A stretch of DNA of 64,000 nt from Trichomonas vaginalis G3 (Eukaryota > Parabasalia > Trichomonadida > Trichomonadidae), in assembly GCF_026262505.1 (NCBI RefSeq), contig NC_067207.1, positions 504,252 through 568,251 of the forward strand. Direction: 5' to 3'. The position numbers and the translations under genes were made by a program. Positions within the stretch are counted from its first letter, which is position 1; each line of letters opens with the position of its first letter. The notes below the pieces were generated by a model. It worked only from the letters and a program-made list of their open reading frames with translations, was not told the origin of the DNA and made no database searches. Of this stretch, positions 21,368 through 36,200 are shown piece after piece.

Positions 21368-22408
21368 ATGATTAAACCTAATCAATCTTCGGCATATTTA
21401 AATGCACATATTAAATTTGAAAAATGCAAAAAAGTCCAGCTGGGATCAATATTTTGGTAGTAAAGATAAATGTGACTATATACAAAATGGGACCGTATTA
21501 TTATTTGATAATAGCAGTATCAATAATTATTATGTTTTACTTTGTTTCTATAAAGAATGCAAAGAAACTGGCGCAATTTGCATTCAAAGAACTAATAAAG
21601 TGTGTACATTACTTGAAGAAACAGTATTTACCAATTGTAGTTCCACCACAGAATATGGTGGAGGGTCTGTTTATTATAACTGCCAAGCAGATGGAGAGTT
21701 CGTCCAACATCGAACATGTTATTATGCGTCAATAGCAGAGCAAGCTATGGCATTTGCTCAAGCTGCTAAGCAATACCTTTCTAATAAAAACTATGCAATT
21801 GAAGTTTCTGTTCTTAAATGTGGAGAAAATGAAGAAAAAGGAAGTTACACATTTGGTATTTCTTTTGGCGATATATGTTTTGATAATAACAACATCACAA
21901 ACAACAAATGTATTCATCAATAACTATTGGACTTTTAGGAAATTCGGGTACATATAATTTTTCAACATTTAGAGAAAACGCTCAAATTGAAAGTTTTTCG
22001 CTTTTATTTTCCTCTTCAGATTATTCATTAACTCATACAGTTTCGTATTGTAATATTATTGGAAATAAATGTGGAGCAGATAAAAACCAAGTTCTATTTT
22101 ATTGTATATCCAAAACTAATTTAGATCACTGCATATTTTTAAATAACACTGCAAAATACATGTTTGGGCAAGATATAGATGGTTATAATTCGACTATTTC
22201 AGATTCATATGTTGACTCTAATTCAACCACAGGATCAGGAACTGTTATATTTAAGAATATAAAAGAAGGTTACGATTTTAATACGTTTACTCATATATTT
22301 AATGAAAACTGCTCAATAGTTTCTCATAGAATAATCTCCCTTAAATCGATTTTTCTTTCAAAGTTTGCAAAAACTGCAACTGCAGGATTATTTTCACGCA
22401 AAGTATAG
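21368..22408 (+). pseudogene. Broken surface-protein gene, inverted unit
   Basis: Carries an extra TTA codon (NGTVLLFD rather than NGTVLFD), found elsewhere only in the mirror copy at 58568-59608. Otherwise like 8910-9947. Confidence 0.5.
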
Positions 22409-22793
22409 ATATAAATGGCAGTATTATGTCGACAAAAGTCGTTATTCTGTTCAACGGCAAAACAAATTATTTAAGCTGTTAAATCTTTTCTTTTTTATAA
22501 AAACTTTGCTTTTAATTTTTCAATTTTTAAATGAGGAGAAAACAAACCAAAAGGAAGCAATACATTTCTAATTGGATATTGTGAAATACTAATTAAGAAA
22601 AATAACATCGCAAGCAATAAATGCATAGAAATTTCATTGTATCTGGATTTGCAGGATTTAAAAATAGGCGTTTATTAGTTTTGAGAGTGTATGAAATTTT
22701 TTTAACTTCAAATGAATTCTTAATATTAAATAAAGTAAATCAAACAATTTATAAAATAACAAATAAAAAAAAACAATATAGAAATAGAAATAA

Positions 22794-23891
22794 TTAAGCA
22801 CGAAGTTCGGAGACAGTTGGTAAGAAAGGTTTGAGTGCTTGTCGTGATGGATTCCATCCTTTAGGTAAAACTTTCGAAGGACGAGAATTTGTTACTTTCG
22901 GAATTACGATTGCTTTGTTTATCTTGTTCCCTTCGATTGCAGAGATAGATTGTGCTGTTGAAGGAACTGAACTGACTGGGAATCCACCGCCAATGAACTT
23001 GGCTGTGTTTCCTGCTATTTCTTCTGTTTTTGACTGTGTTGATGACCTCATCTCGTGGACTTTCTTCTTCTCCATGAAATATGATGATTTAGTGTAATTG
23101 AGTTCACCACGAACTTCTTCAACACTCTTCTTAAGTTCATCGATGTTACTTGAGCGATCAAACAGCTCTGTTTCGATCTCTTGAAGTTGTTTCGTCTTCA
23201 TTTCGAGCTGTTCTTCAAGAATTCTAATTTCTTCATCACCGTCATCTTTCGTTTGACTTCCAACTTTCCTTTGTTCGCGAACAAGAAGTTTACGACGTTC
23301 TTCACGAAGAACTTTAAGTTTGTCGATTCGATAAAGACGTTCCATAAGTTTGTTTCGGAGTTCTTGTGTCATCTTGAGGAGATTAAGAAGTTCTGGATTC
23401 GATGCTTCTAAGAAACGCCATCTGTGGATATTCATCGGCGTTTCAAGTTCATCTTCAAGAGCACGAACACGACCTTGTTGGAAAAGGATTCCTTTCTCAA
23501 GATTTCGACATTCCGTTCGTAAATAAACGGAATGTTTCGATTTGTCCATCAATTTCTTCTGTTTTTCAACTTCGGACAACAATGTTTTCTTCAATTCGTC
23601 GACTTCATGGCATTTCTGTGTGTATGTTGCTGATTCTGATTTAAGACGGCCTTCAATAAGAACAATCTTCTCTTTTAATAGATCTAATGAATAAATTCTG
23701 TCATGAATCTGCTTTTGATAAAATAAGTTATATGTTGAATGCAATTGATTCAATATATTCGAACTCATCAACACTTTCATGAATATAAGAAAAATATGGA
23801 AAAAATTTAGCAAACCTATTGAAAATATTATTATTTGAATGATACACAATTTAATTGGGACAATGTCACGCCCGTAAAATATTTTTGCCAT
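22794..23891 (-). CDS. CFAP58-like C-terminal fragment, inverted unit
   Basis: Intact 365-codon copy, mirror of 57085-58182 (coordinates sum to 80,976). Confidence 0.8.
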   Translation of the reverse strand: MAKIFYGRDIVPIKLCIIQIIIFSIGLLNFFHIFLIFMKVLMSSNILNQLHSTYNLFYQKQIHDRIYSLDLLKEKIVLIEGRLKSESATYTQKCHEVDELKKTLLSEVEKQKKLMDKSKHSVYLRTECRNLEKGILFQQGRVRALEDELETPMNIHRWRFLEASNPELLNLLKMTQELRNKLMERLYRIDKLKVLREERRKLLVREQRKVGSQTKDDGDEEIRILEEQLEMKTKQLQEIETELFDRSSNIDELKKSVEEVRGELNYTKSSYFMEKKKVHEMRSSTQSKTEEIAGNTAKFIGGGFPVSSVPSTAQSISAIEGNKINKAIVIPKVTNSRPSKVLPKGWNPSRQALKPFLPTVSELRA

Positions 23892-23905
23892 AATAATGTT
23901 AAAAA

Positions 23906-24154
23906 ATGAACAAAAATCAGAACAAAGGGGAAGGCTACACTTTGACTATCTCAGATTCATATGTTGATTCAAATTCAACAAATGGACTTGTTATATTTAA
24001 TAATCTAACAATAAACTCATTTTTTAACACTTTTAATCATTTATTTAATGAAAATTGTTCAATAAATTCTGGAAAAATTATCACTTATAATTTTTCATAT
24101 CTTTCTACATTTGTAAAAACTGCTTCTGCAGGATTAGTTCCATCAAAAAAGTAA
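23906..24154 (+). pseudogene. C-terminal fragment of surface-protein family, inverted unit
   Basis: Mirror of 56822-57070, same translation as 7165-7413. Confidence 0.5.
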
Positions 24155-25017
24155 AAAAATACGCCATCATTAATTAATATCTTAAGATATTTTTAATGAT
24201 ATGTTTGCATTTGATTCAGATACTTAAATAAAAAGAAAATTTTTGTCAGTGAACAATTAAATTGCAAGTCAATAAGAATACCCTATACATTTTTAAGAGA
24301 ATGCAATATCCGTCTCCAAAGCTTTTCCATTTCTCAATCTTCATGGAGAAATTGAATTAGTCTGTCTTCCCCACATATTCAAAATTGATTAGTTTCTCCT
24401 CTTCTCCTTGGAGAAAATCGAAATGAGCTCATTGGGTGCTTTGACCAAATTTAAAAATTTACCAAATATTGTGTTTTGTCAAGTAATAAACTGACATTTT
24501 AAATAGATAAATGTAAAAAATAGTGTATAGTTTTTCATTTTGGAGAAGTTTGTATTTTGGGACGAACTTTAAATTGAACGGTCAATTTAAAGCAAGTATT
24601 CAATTTTTTGGTCAATTTAAAGCAATCTTATATGTAGTTTGTTTTAAAGGCTTGATCAATAGCATATGATCAGTACTCGTTGAGTATGTTATGATGTTAA
24701 GAGATAATGGATAGTACACTTTAATATTGAAATTGAATTTGGATTATTATGCAATATTCTATAATATATATTATGATGATCATAAGAATGTGTTGTATGT
24801 GATGACACTTAAGTATCATTGATATTTTTTAATTATTGAAAAAGTTAGTAAATAATATTTCTTAATGTGGTGTTCTATTCCGTGAATTCAATAATCACTG
24901 TTTTAGAATTTATAAGTATAAGCTGAAAATGATAAGCTTAGAATGACAAGCTGATGATGCCGGGATAAAAAATAATAATCTGTCAAAATGGTTATTTTAA
25001 TAAATAAATATAAGAAG

Positions 25018-26400
25018 GTTAGGAAATGGACTTTGACCTTGAGAAAAAGCCCATCTTCTAACTTTCAGACGAATTTTGGTTAACATTGCGAGTGTCTGCT
25101 GCAAATCTCTGCTGAAGCAGCAGGCACTCGCAATTGTAGGCCATGGCAATTGTATTTATAGTGTTAGAATACAATTGCCATGACTTTTGTGTAATCATTT
25201 GATCTTCCTGGAAGGAGTTGCAATGGAAGCCAAACTCCACTCCATCCAGTATCAGAAAGCCAGGAAGGAAGTCTTAACCTTGAGAAAGGGCTTCCTTCTA
25301 GGCTTTCTGTGTTACATTGGATCATAATCTGTAGAGAAGGGAGTATTTGCAGATTCTGGCCTCTTATAAGGCCAGATCTTCGTATTTCATGCTTCCCAGG
25401 GCCGGATTTCTCTCCTGCCGCCATAGATCAGGACGGCATTTGAGAAAGCCGGCCCTGAGTAATGTAAGCGAGGCTCTGGCCTCTACTGAGGCCAGAGACT
25501 GTGATATTACGTCTTTCAGGGCCGAGTTTCTGCGAGAATGTCTATCATGTGGATGATCATCGCAAAACTCGGCCCTGAGGATGAATTTTGCAGGCTCTGG
25601 CCTCAGTAGGAGCCAGGGCTTGGTATTGTAGGATTCCCATGGCCGGTTTTCGCTCCTGCCGCCTGGGATAAGGGCGGCATTTGAGAAAGCCGGCCCTATG
25701 GATTTAAAGCGAAGCCCTGGCCTTTGCTATGGTCAGGGCCTGTGTATTTCTTTCTTTCAGGGCCGAAATGAGAGGAGATCGTCAATGATGTGGACGATCT
25801 CCCTCAAAATCGGCCCTGAGGATTGCATTTGTAGGCTCTGGCCTTTGCTAGGGTCAGAGCTTCGTTTGGTAAGTATCCCAAGGCCGGATTCCGCTCCTGC
25901 CGCCCGGGATAAGGGCTGCATTTGAGAAAGCCGGCCCTGGGTATTTAAAACGAAGCCCTGGTCTTTGCTGGGGCCAGAGCATGTATCTGTATGTCTTTCA
26001 GGGCCGAGTTCTTGCGAGACTGTCGACATGATCGACGATCATCGCAAAACTCGGCCCTGAGGATTGTTTTTGAAAGCCCTGGCCACTGCTAAGGCCAGAG
26101 CTTCGTATGGGCACTCTCTCGGAGCTGGATTCCTCTCCGGCCGCCCTGAATCAGGGCGGTCTTTGAGGAAACCGGCCCCGAGGATGGTTTGCGAAGCTCT
26201 GGCCTTAGCAATGGCCAGAGCTTGTGATTTTAATGAAGAGCCAAGTTCCTCTCGGATCGTGCCTAATGAGGACGACCGTCGAGGAACTTGGCTCTGAGGA
26301 GATGAATTGTGAGCTCTGGCCTCGATGAAGGCCAGAGTTTTGAATGGAATGTTTTGATGGGATGAGCCAATGCTCAGTAAGCTCGTCCCATCAAAACATT
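25018..26400. repeat. Hairpin array, inverted, complete
   Basis: Mirror of 54576-55958; all 23 hairpins are present. Confidence 0.9.
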
Positions 26401-26698
26401 CGATTAAAAATTGAATTAAAAATTATCGTAATCACTGAAAAATTACAACAATATTTTTGAATAATATTATTATATAATAAGAATTGAATAAATTTCTCAC
26501 AAAATTAAATAAAAATTTCCAAAAAATATTAGAAAATTTTAAAAATTATTGAAAAAATAACAAATTTGATAAGAAAATTAAGGATTAGAGAAATTTAAGA
26601 AATATAGAAAATGGTTATTTATTATTGTAATGGGAAATTGAGGATATTTGAGGAGTTTTATACAGAATGTGATCTTTATAATTAAAAGAAATGAAGAT

Positions 26699-26916
26699 AT
26701 TCAAGAAAGGAGTTTACAAATGCAGGGTAAAGGAACAATACTCTGCATTTGTAAACTCCTTTCTTGAATTGAAATTCAATGAATCACATTCAAGTGAAAA
26801 AGTGCAAGCTATTCGAGAAAGGAGTTTACAAATGCAGGGTAAAGGAACAATACTCTGCATTTGTAAACTCCTTTCTTGAATTAAAATTCAATGAATCACA
26901 TTCAAGTGAAAAAGTG
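26699..26916. repeat. 112-bp tandem repeat, inverted, 2 copies
   Basis: Mirror of 54060-54277. Confidence 0.95.
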
Positions 26917-27689
26917 CGAGTTTTCCTAATTTACACATATAAATGCAATATAATAGCAATATCCCACTAAGCACAAATGTAATCTCAATCAAAACACATT
27001 ATCTTCATAAATGTTAACAAATTTTTCTATTCACACATGTCTAATCATAAATAATTAAGTCTATTCATCATTTATCGTCTAATCAAATATAATTTACATT
27101 CTCATTGATAATTGTTATATAAAAATAACATAGATTATATTTCAAATGAGACTCTTAGAGCTTTTCTTATTTTAACATTGTAATAATATAGAATAGCATA
27201 TAGATATATATGTAATAACGTATATATATGCTTATTTCTCTCATGTTTCGAAATGCAATGTGATATTGCACTCACTTTTTATAGAAATCTACCATACTCA
27301 TAGGAATGATGACATATACATTTGTCTATCTATCTACGTTGTAAAAACCTTCATTAGCCCTAAGCTCAAAGTTTTTCTCATTCATTGCTTTAAATTGACC
27401 AAAAAATTGAATACTTGCTTTAAATTGACCATTCAATTTAAAGTTCGTCCCTTTGTATTTTGGATTTTGGAGGTTCTTGTTGTTATTTCTACAAATTAGA
27501 TCCTTATTAAAATTGTTAATTTTTCGATCATTAGCGATGTCACAGTTTAAATTGGAAATTCTTTTTCTTTGGATAGTTCACACCCGTAAAAATATTTTTA
27601 CGACTTTATTATGCGACAAAATACAGACAAATCTTGCAGTGATGAACTTTATGATACAGAACAAAGAGAAGAATAATATTCATTACTAG

Positions 27690-28727
27690 ATGATTAAACC
27701 TAATCAATCTTCGGCATATTTAAATGCACATATTAAATTTGAAAAATGCAAAAAAGTCCAGCTGGGATCAATATTTTGGTAGTAAAGATAAATGTGACTA
27801 TATACAAAATGGGACCGTATTATTTGATAATAGCAGTATCAATAATTATTATGTTTTACTTTGTTTCTATAAAGAATGCAAAGAAACTGGCGCAATTTGC
27901 ATTCAAAGAACTAATAAAGTGTGTACATTACTTGAAGAAACAGTATTTACCAATTGTAGTTCCACCACAGAATATGGTGGAGGGTCTGTTTATTATAACT
28001 GCCAAGCAGATGGAGAGTTCGTCCAACATCGAACATGTTATTATGCGTCAATAGCAGAGCAAGCTATGGCATTTGCTCAAGCTGCTAAGCAATACCTTTC
28101 TAATAAAAACTATGCAATTGAAGTTTCTGTTCTTAAATGTGGAGAAAATGAAGAAAAAGGAAGTTACACATTTGGTATTTCTTTTGGCGATATATGTTTT
28201 GATAATAACAACATCACAAACAACAAATGTATTCATCAATAACTATTGGACTTTTAGGAAATTCGGGTACATATAATTTTTCAACATTTAGAGAAAACGC
28301 TCAAATTGAAAGTTTTTCGCTTTTATTTTCCTCTTCAGATTATTCATTAACTCATACAGTTTCGTATTGTAATATTATTGGAAATAAATGTGGAGCAGAT
28401 AAAAACCAAGTTCTATTTTATTGTATATCCAAAACTAATTTAGATCACTGCATATTTTTAAATAACACTGCAAAATACATGTTTGGGCAAGATATAGATG
28501 GTTATAATTCGACTATTTCAGATTCATATGTTGACTCTAATTCAACCACAGGATCAGGAACTGTTATATTTAAGAATATAAAAGAAGGTTACGATTTTAA
28601 TACGTTTACTCATATATTTAATGAAAACTGCTCAATAGTTTCTCATAGAATAATCTCCCTTAAATCGATTTTTCTTTCAAAGTTTGCAAAAACTGCAACT
28701 GCAGGATTATTTTCACGCAAAGTATAG
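27690..28727 (+). pseudogene. Broken surface-protein gene, inverted unit 2
   Basis: Mirror of 52249-53286, without the extra TTA codon. Confidence 0.5.
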
Positions 28728-29112
28728 ATATAAATGGCAGTATTATGTCGACAAAAGTCGTTATTCTGTTCAACGGCAAAACAAATTATTTAAGCTGTTA
28801 AATCTTTTCTTTTTTATAAAAACTTTGCTTTTAATTTTTCAATTTTTAAATGAGGAGAAAACAAACCAAAAGGAAGCAATACATTTCTAATTGGATATTG
28901 TGAAATACTAATTAAGAAAAATAACATCGCAAGCAATAAATGCATAGAAATTTCATTGTATCTGGATTTGCAGGATTTAAAAATAGGCGTTTATTAGTTT
29001 TGAGAGTGTATGAAATTTTTTTAACTTCAAATGAATTCTTAATATTAAATAAAGTAAATCAAACAATTTATAAAATAACAAATAAAAAAAAACAATATAG
29101 AAATAGAAATAA

Positions 29113-30211
29113 TTAAGCACGAAGTTCGGAGACAGTTGGTAAGAAAGGTTTGAGTGCTTGTCGTGATGGATTCCATCCTTTAGGTAAAACTTTCGAAGGA
29201 CGAGAATTTGTTACTTTCGGAATTACGATTGCTTTGTTTATCTTGTTCCCTTCGATTGCAGAGATAGATTGTGCTGTTGAAGGAACTGAACTGACTGGGA
29301 ATCCACCGCCAATGAACTTGGCTGTGTTTCCTGCTATTTCTTCTGTTTTTGACTGTGTTGATGACCTCATCTCGTGGACTTTCTTCTTCTCCATGAAATA
29401 TGATGATTTAGTGTAATTGAGTTCACCACGAACTTCTTCAACACTCTTCTTAAGTTCATCGATGTTACTTGAGCGATCAAACAGCTCTGTTTCGATCTCT
29501 TGAAGTTGTTTCGTCTTCATTTCGAGCTGTTCTTCAAGAATTCTAATTTCTTCATCACCGTCATCTTTCGTTTGACTTCCAACTTTCCTTTGTTCGCGAA
29601 CAAGAAGTTTACGACGTTCTTCACGAAGAACTTTAAGTTTGTCGATTCGATAAAGACGTTCCATAAGTTTGTTTCGGAGTTCTTGTGTCATCTTGAGGAG
29701 ATTAAGAAGTTCTGGATTCGATGCTTCTAAGAAACGCCATCTGTGGATATTCATCGGCGTTTCAAGTTCATCTTCAAGAGCACGAACACGACCTTGTTGG
29801 AAAAGGATTCCTTTCTCAAGATTTCGACATTCCGTTCGTAAATAAACGGAATGTTTCGATTTGTCCATCAATTTCTTCTGTTTTTCAACTTCGGACAACA
29901 ATGTTTTCTTCAATTCGTCGACTTCATGGCATTTCTGTGTGTATGTTGCTGATTCTGATTTAAGACGGCCTTCAATAAGAACAATCTTTTAATAGATCTA
30001 AAATGAATAAATTCTGTCATGAATTCTGCTTTTTGATAAAATAAGTTATATGTTGAATGCATTGATTCAATATATTCGAACTCATCAACACTTTCATGTA
30101 ATAGTAAGAAAATATGGAAAAATTTAGCAAAACTATTGAAATATTTGATATTTGAAATGATAACACAAACTTTAATTGGACAATGTCACGCCCGTAAAAT
30201 ATTTTTGCCAT
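29113..30211 (-). CDS. CFAP58-like C-terminal fragment, 5' end in low-quality sequence
   Basis: The frame is clean from the stop at 29113 up to about 29980 and matches the reference. Beyond that, small indels break the 5' part (for example CTCTTTT reduced to TTTT near 29988). The clustering of indels in this stretch points to consensus error rather than gene decay. Confidence 0.65.
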
Positions 30212-33200
30212 AATAAATGTTAAAAAATGAACAAAAATCAAGAAACAAAAGGGAAGGTACCTTTGCTTCTCAATTCATATGTTGATTAAATTCCACAAAA
30301 TGGACTTGTTATATTTAAGTATCTAACAATAAACTCATTTTTTAACACTTTTAATCATTTATTTAATGAAAATTGTTCAATAAATTCTGGAAAAATTATC
30401 ACTTATAATTTTTCAATATTTTTCTACATTTGTAAACAATGCTTCTGCAGGATTAGTTCCAATCAAAAAAGTAAAAACATATCCGCCATCATTATTAATA
30501 TCTAAGATATTTTTAAATAAGATAAATGTTTGCATTTGATTCAGATACTTAAATAAAAGAAGAAATTTTTGTCAGTGAACATTAAATTGCAAGTCAATAA
30601 GAATACCCTATACATTTTTAAAAGAGAATGCAATATCCGTCTCCAAAAGCTTTTCCATTTTCCTCAACTATTCTATTAGAGAATTGAATTAGTCTGTCTT
30701 CCCACTACTATTCAAAATTGATATAGTTTCTCGCCTCTTCTCCTTGAGAAAATACGGAAATGAAGCTCATTGGGTGCTTTGACCAATTTTAAAAAAATTT
30801 ACCAAATATTGTGTTTTGTCAAGTAATAAACTGACATTTTAAATAGATAAATGTAAAAATAATAGTGTATAGTTTTTTTCATTCTTGGAGAAGTTTGTAT
30901 TTTGGGACGAACTTTAAATTGAACGGTCATTTAAAGCCAAAGTATTCAATTTTTTTGGTCAATTTAAAGCAAATCTTATATTGTAGTTTTGTTTTAAAGG
31001 CTTGATCAATAGCATAAATGAATCAGTAAATCGTTGAGGTTATGTTTATGATGTTTAAGAGATAATGGATTAGTAACTTTACATTGAAATTGAATTTGGT
31101 TATTATGCAATATTCTATAATATAATTATGATGATCTCAAGAATGTGTTGTATGTGATCGAACACTTAAGGTATCATTGTATAATTTTTAATTAATTGAA
31201 AAAAGTTAGTAATAAATATTTATTAAATGTGGTGGTTCTATCCGTGAATTCATAATCACTGTTTTAGAATTTATAAAGTATAAAGCTGAAAATGATAAGC
31301 TTAGAATGAAAGCTGATGATGGCGGGATAAAAAATATAATCTGTCAAATGGTTATTTTTAATAATAAAAAATATAAGGGTAGGCAATGGACTTTGACCTT
31401 GAGAAAAAGCCGCATCTTCTAACTTCTCAGACGAAATTTTGGTTAACATTGCGAAGTTGTCTGCTGCAATCTCTGTGAGCAGCAGCACTCGCATTGTAGG
31501 CCATGGCAAATTGTATTTATAGTGTTAAGAATACATTGCCATGACTTTTGTGTAATCAATTTGATCTTCCTGAAGGAGTTGAATGGAAGCCAAAACTCCA
31601 CTCCAATCCAGTATCAGAAAGCCAGAAGGAAGTCTTTAACTTGAGAAAGGGCTTCCTTCTAGGTTTCCTGTGTTACAGTTGGATCATCATATTGTGAGAA
31701 GGGAGTATTGCAGATTCTTCTGGCCTCTTTATAAGGCCAGAATCTTCGTATTTCATGCTTCCCAGGGCGGATTTTCTCTCCTGCCGCATAGATCAGGACG
31801 GCATTTGAGAAAGCCCGCCCTGAGTAATGTAAAGCGAGGCTCCTGGGCCTCTACTGAGGCCAGAGACTGTGATATTACGTCTTTCAGGGGCCGATATTTC
31901 TGCGAGAATGTCTCATCATTGTGGGATGATCATTCGCAAAACTCGCCCCTTGAGGATGAATTTTTGCAAGGCTCTGGCTTCAGTTAGGAAGCCCGGGCTT
32001 TGGTATTGGTAGGATTCCATGGCCGGTTTTCGCTCCTGCCGCCTGGAATAAGGGCGGCAATTTGAAGAAAGCCGGCCCTATGATTTAAAGCGAAGCCCTG
32101 CTTATGCGTATGGTCAGGGCCTGTGTATTCTCTTTCTTTCAGGCGCGAAATTGAGAGGAGAATCGTCAATGATGTGGACGATCTCCCTCAAAAATCGGCC
32201 CTGAGGATTGCCATTTGTAGGCTCTGGCCTTTGCTAGGGTCAGAGACTTCGTTTGGTAAGTATCCCAAGGCCGGATTCCGATCCTGGCCGCCCCGGGATA
32301 AGGGCTGCATTTGAGAAAGCCGGCCTGGGTATTTAAAACGAAGCACTGGTCTTTGCTGGGGCCAGAAGATGTATCCTGTATGTCTTTAGGGCCGAGTTCT
32401 TTGCGAAGACTGTCGACAGATGATCGACGATCATCGCAAAAACTCGGCCCTGAGGGATTGTTTTTGAAAGCCCTGGCCACGCTAAAGGCAGAGCTTCGTA
32501 TGGGGCACTCTCCTCGGAAGCTGGATTCCTCTCCGGCGCCCTGAATCAGGGCGGGTCCTTTGAGGAAACCGGCCCCGAGGATGTTTTGCGAAAGCGTCTG
32601 GGCCTTAGCAATGGCCAGAGTTGTGATTTTAATGAAGAGCCAAGTTTCCTCTCGGATCGTGTCCTAATGAGGACGACCCGTCGAGGAACTTGGCTCTGAG
32701 GAGATGAATGTGAGCTCTGGCTCGATGAAGGCCAGAGTTTTGAATGGAAATGTTTTGATGGGATAGCCAATGCTCAGTAAAGCTCGTCCCATCAAAACAT
32801 TCCGATTAAAAATTGAATTAAAAATTATCGTAAATCACTGAAAAAATTACAACAATAGTTTATCTCGTAAATATAATCAATTAATATATAAATTAATGCA
32901 ACTAAATGAGAGTACTTCTCTATTACTAAATAAATTTGTGAAATAATGATTTTTCAAACAAAACGTACTAGAAAATATAAATAGAATGTATATTAGACAA
33001 TTGAATGAAAATACGAGATCATTGATAAAGAAAGATTTATTGAAATGAAGGAGAATTTTAAGAATAGAGAGTAAATGGCGGAAAAATTGTTTATATATTA
33101 TATTGTATGTATGGAGATAAGCTTAATGAGAAGAGGATAAGTTTAGATGGATAGCTCCTGAATAATACGCAGAACAGTAATCTATGACCGTCACACAATG

Positions 33201-36200
33201 TAAAACAATAAATAGTAGAAATGATTACAAAGAACAGTGTAAAGAGTTTTAGAATAGATGGAGTAAATGCACCACAATAGAACCAATCAATACTGCGTGC
33301 CCCACAAAAGTTTGTAATCTTCTCTCTGAATTGAAAAGATTTGCTGGCCATCTCCAAAACAGGTGACCTGATATACTTCACAATATATCTCGAAAAGGGC
33401 CTGTGAAAAAAAGTTCCGCATGACACATTGGGGTTTACCAAGGCAAGGCGCTAAAGGAAAATACTCAATTCGAACATCTGCTAACTTTTGTATAAACGTC
33501 TCTATCACTAGAGAACATTTTGAGATCTAAAAAGTGTTAAATAAAATTCCATCTTATTCCTCATTACTTTTTTAATTAACACTATAACTGTAATAATAGA
33601 TCTCGGGATGTGTTATGGATCACTTGGGACAGAGGGTTTTGATATAGAACTCGCGAGAGTTAGGATTAGGCTCGCCACGGAGGCGATATATGAGAGTCTT
33701 ACAAAATTGCGGGTGTGGCTCAAAAAACGCGTACACAATGTATACGATGGCCTTTCATTATATTGGGTACTACTCAGTGTAATATATATATAGCAACATT
33801 GCGCACACACATGCGGTATTTTCGTCCAAAAATTTTTTCTCCAAGATAAATTCGGGTAAAAAATAATGAATATATCTGAGGATAAAATGGAAAGTATTGC
33901 TCTCTGCATAAATCACCATTCAGCATATCACCTCACAGAGAGTTAATGGATAAGAGAAACTCGCAGATGGAGATTAAACAAAATATGTGAGTCTCTCTAG
34001 TATGCATATATACTATTGTAATTCGTGATTATCCTATAATTTTTGTGAATATATCAATCAACGAGAAGGGAGTTTAACAAAATGCAGGTATTGTTTCAGC
34101 TAAATAACTCGACCAGGGCAAAATATAATGAACTATATATCCTTCTCACTTTTTACATAAGAATAAGCCAATTACACTCTTGATCTCACGTTAGAGAGCT
34201 TCGTTCTGTAGATTTACTATTTTGAATGTCAGAGTTGCAACGTAATAGGAGACAAATAGATCAGACAGGCTCACTGATATCGCTCTCCTCAACTCCTGGC
34301 ATTTCTCTACCTCCATTGTGCGATACGGAATAAGTACCTTTGCAGGCATTGTCTATGTTTCACGCAAACTTGTCTCCGTCGATGTATGTGCAAAAAGTTT
34401 GAGGATATTTCAATATACAGAGCGAGAGAAATAGTTGAGTATTACCAATGCAGAGGTATATATTCATAGTATTTTACTCTACTTTAATATGCCTTTGCAT
34501 ATCTTCTAAATGATAACACCATAACTAGTTACTTTGATTGTGAACTAAGTTCCAATTATACTATTATATAAGTTACTTATTAGCAGTACACACGTACTCT
34601 CAACAATATTCCTCTTTATTAAACAATCCGTCAATATAATATCCGCTCAAAAATTCCCTCCATTCAATAATAAAATAACCTTTCTATTTTTTATCACGAT
34701 CTAAAATCCTAATATAATATGTTATCACTTTAATGAAAACATATAAGTTAATTTTTTATTTATCACATATATATTTTTTAATATATTCTATCATAAGTAA
34801 TAATATTATGGAGAAGTTATTTATAGTAGATAATGGTTCAAGTCTAAATTCGTAGGAAGAATTAAGTTATTATCTAATTTAAGTGAACTAAGCGCTATGA
34901 CAATATTAACAATCTTTTATTCTATAAAAATATCGTGTTGTATTTTTCCCAAGTAGACTCTCACGGATAATTTACTAAATTCAATTTTTAATCGAATGTT
35001 TTGATGGGACTGAAGCTACTGAGCATGTGGCTCCATGCCGGGGTCTGTCTCCAGATAAATTGACAAAGTTGCCTTCAAACACAGGCCTTGGACTACTAAT
35101 ATCTCAGAGGGCCAATAGATTCAAAAACCACACAGCAGCCAAAGTTCTTCTGATTGTCGTCTAAGTAATTGGACACGAATATCCAGAGAAGAGTAGATTT
35201 GTGGATCTTCATTTATAATCTAACAAAGCTTCTGGACATTGCTTATGTTGCCTATGACATTTCGCCAAACAATATCTTCTTTTATAATGTTGTATAGAGA
35301 CGTTTTTTGTAAGTCTAAGGAGAACAGAGCTCCTTGAAGTAATTAGATGTGTTTCAAGAGTTCGAGAGAGTGCATATTCAGCACAGAGAGAAGGTGACCC
35401 CATTTAAGCGAATACGCTTCCATAGCGCACACTTAGCAGATTGAGGCCAGGGTGACCTTTCAAAAAATGCATAATCCCATCAAGTTCTGTAATTGTGGCC
35501 CAAGTGATGAATACTATGTCGTTCGCGATATTTAACATTGGGCTATACGTCTCTAAATTTCGAAAATACTTCGGTCATTTCGTTTTTGAACCTTTCTGAA
35601 TCAGGGCTTGTGCGCCTAAAGATGACCACGCACTCTGAATAGACATATACATAGTAACTAAGGTCAGCTTCTACATAGGCCAAACTAAGCAATAAGACAG
35701 GCGTACTTTTTAAGTTTATAGAACTCCCAGGGGCCGGCTTTCTCAAATGCAGCCCTTATCCCGGGCGGCAGGAGCGGATCCGGGCCTTGGGAATACTTAC
35801 CAAAAAACGAAGCTCTGACCTAAGCTCAAAGGGGCAGAAGCCTCAATGCAATCCTCAGGGCCGATTTTGAGGGAGATCGTCCACAGTCATTGAGATCTCT
35901 CTCATTTCGGCCGCTGAAAGAAAGAAATAACAGGCCCTGACCATAGTCAAAGGCGATGGTTTCGCTTTAAAATCCAATAAGGGCGTGCGTTCTTCAAAGT
36001 GCCCCTATCCCAGGCGGCAAGGAGCGAAACCGGCCATGGGAATCCTGACATACCGAGCTCCCTGGCTACCATCTGGGGGAAGGCCCCAGAGCCTGCAAAA
36101 TTCATCCTCGGAGCCGAGTTTTTGCGGTGATCATCCACATGATAGTACATTTTCGCAGAAACTCGGCCTGAAAGACGTAATATTCACAGTCTCTGGCCTC

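Larger units (their letters stand above)
21062..24626. mobile_element. TIR-bounded segment, inverted unit
   Basis: Mirror of 56350-59914, with TIRs at 21062-21129 and 24559-24626. Confidence 0.5.
27384..30972. mobile_element. TIR-bounded segment, inverted unit entering low-quality sequence
   Basis: The TIR at 27384-27451 is clean; the partner near 30905-30972 is recognisable but has several small indels. Confidence 0.45.

Noticed and set aside
33091-33909. ORFs of 61-116 codons in the junction core
   Set aside because: They lie in sequence that appears unpolished, share no similarity with families I recognise, and overlap on both strands.
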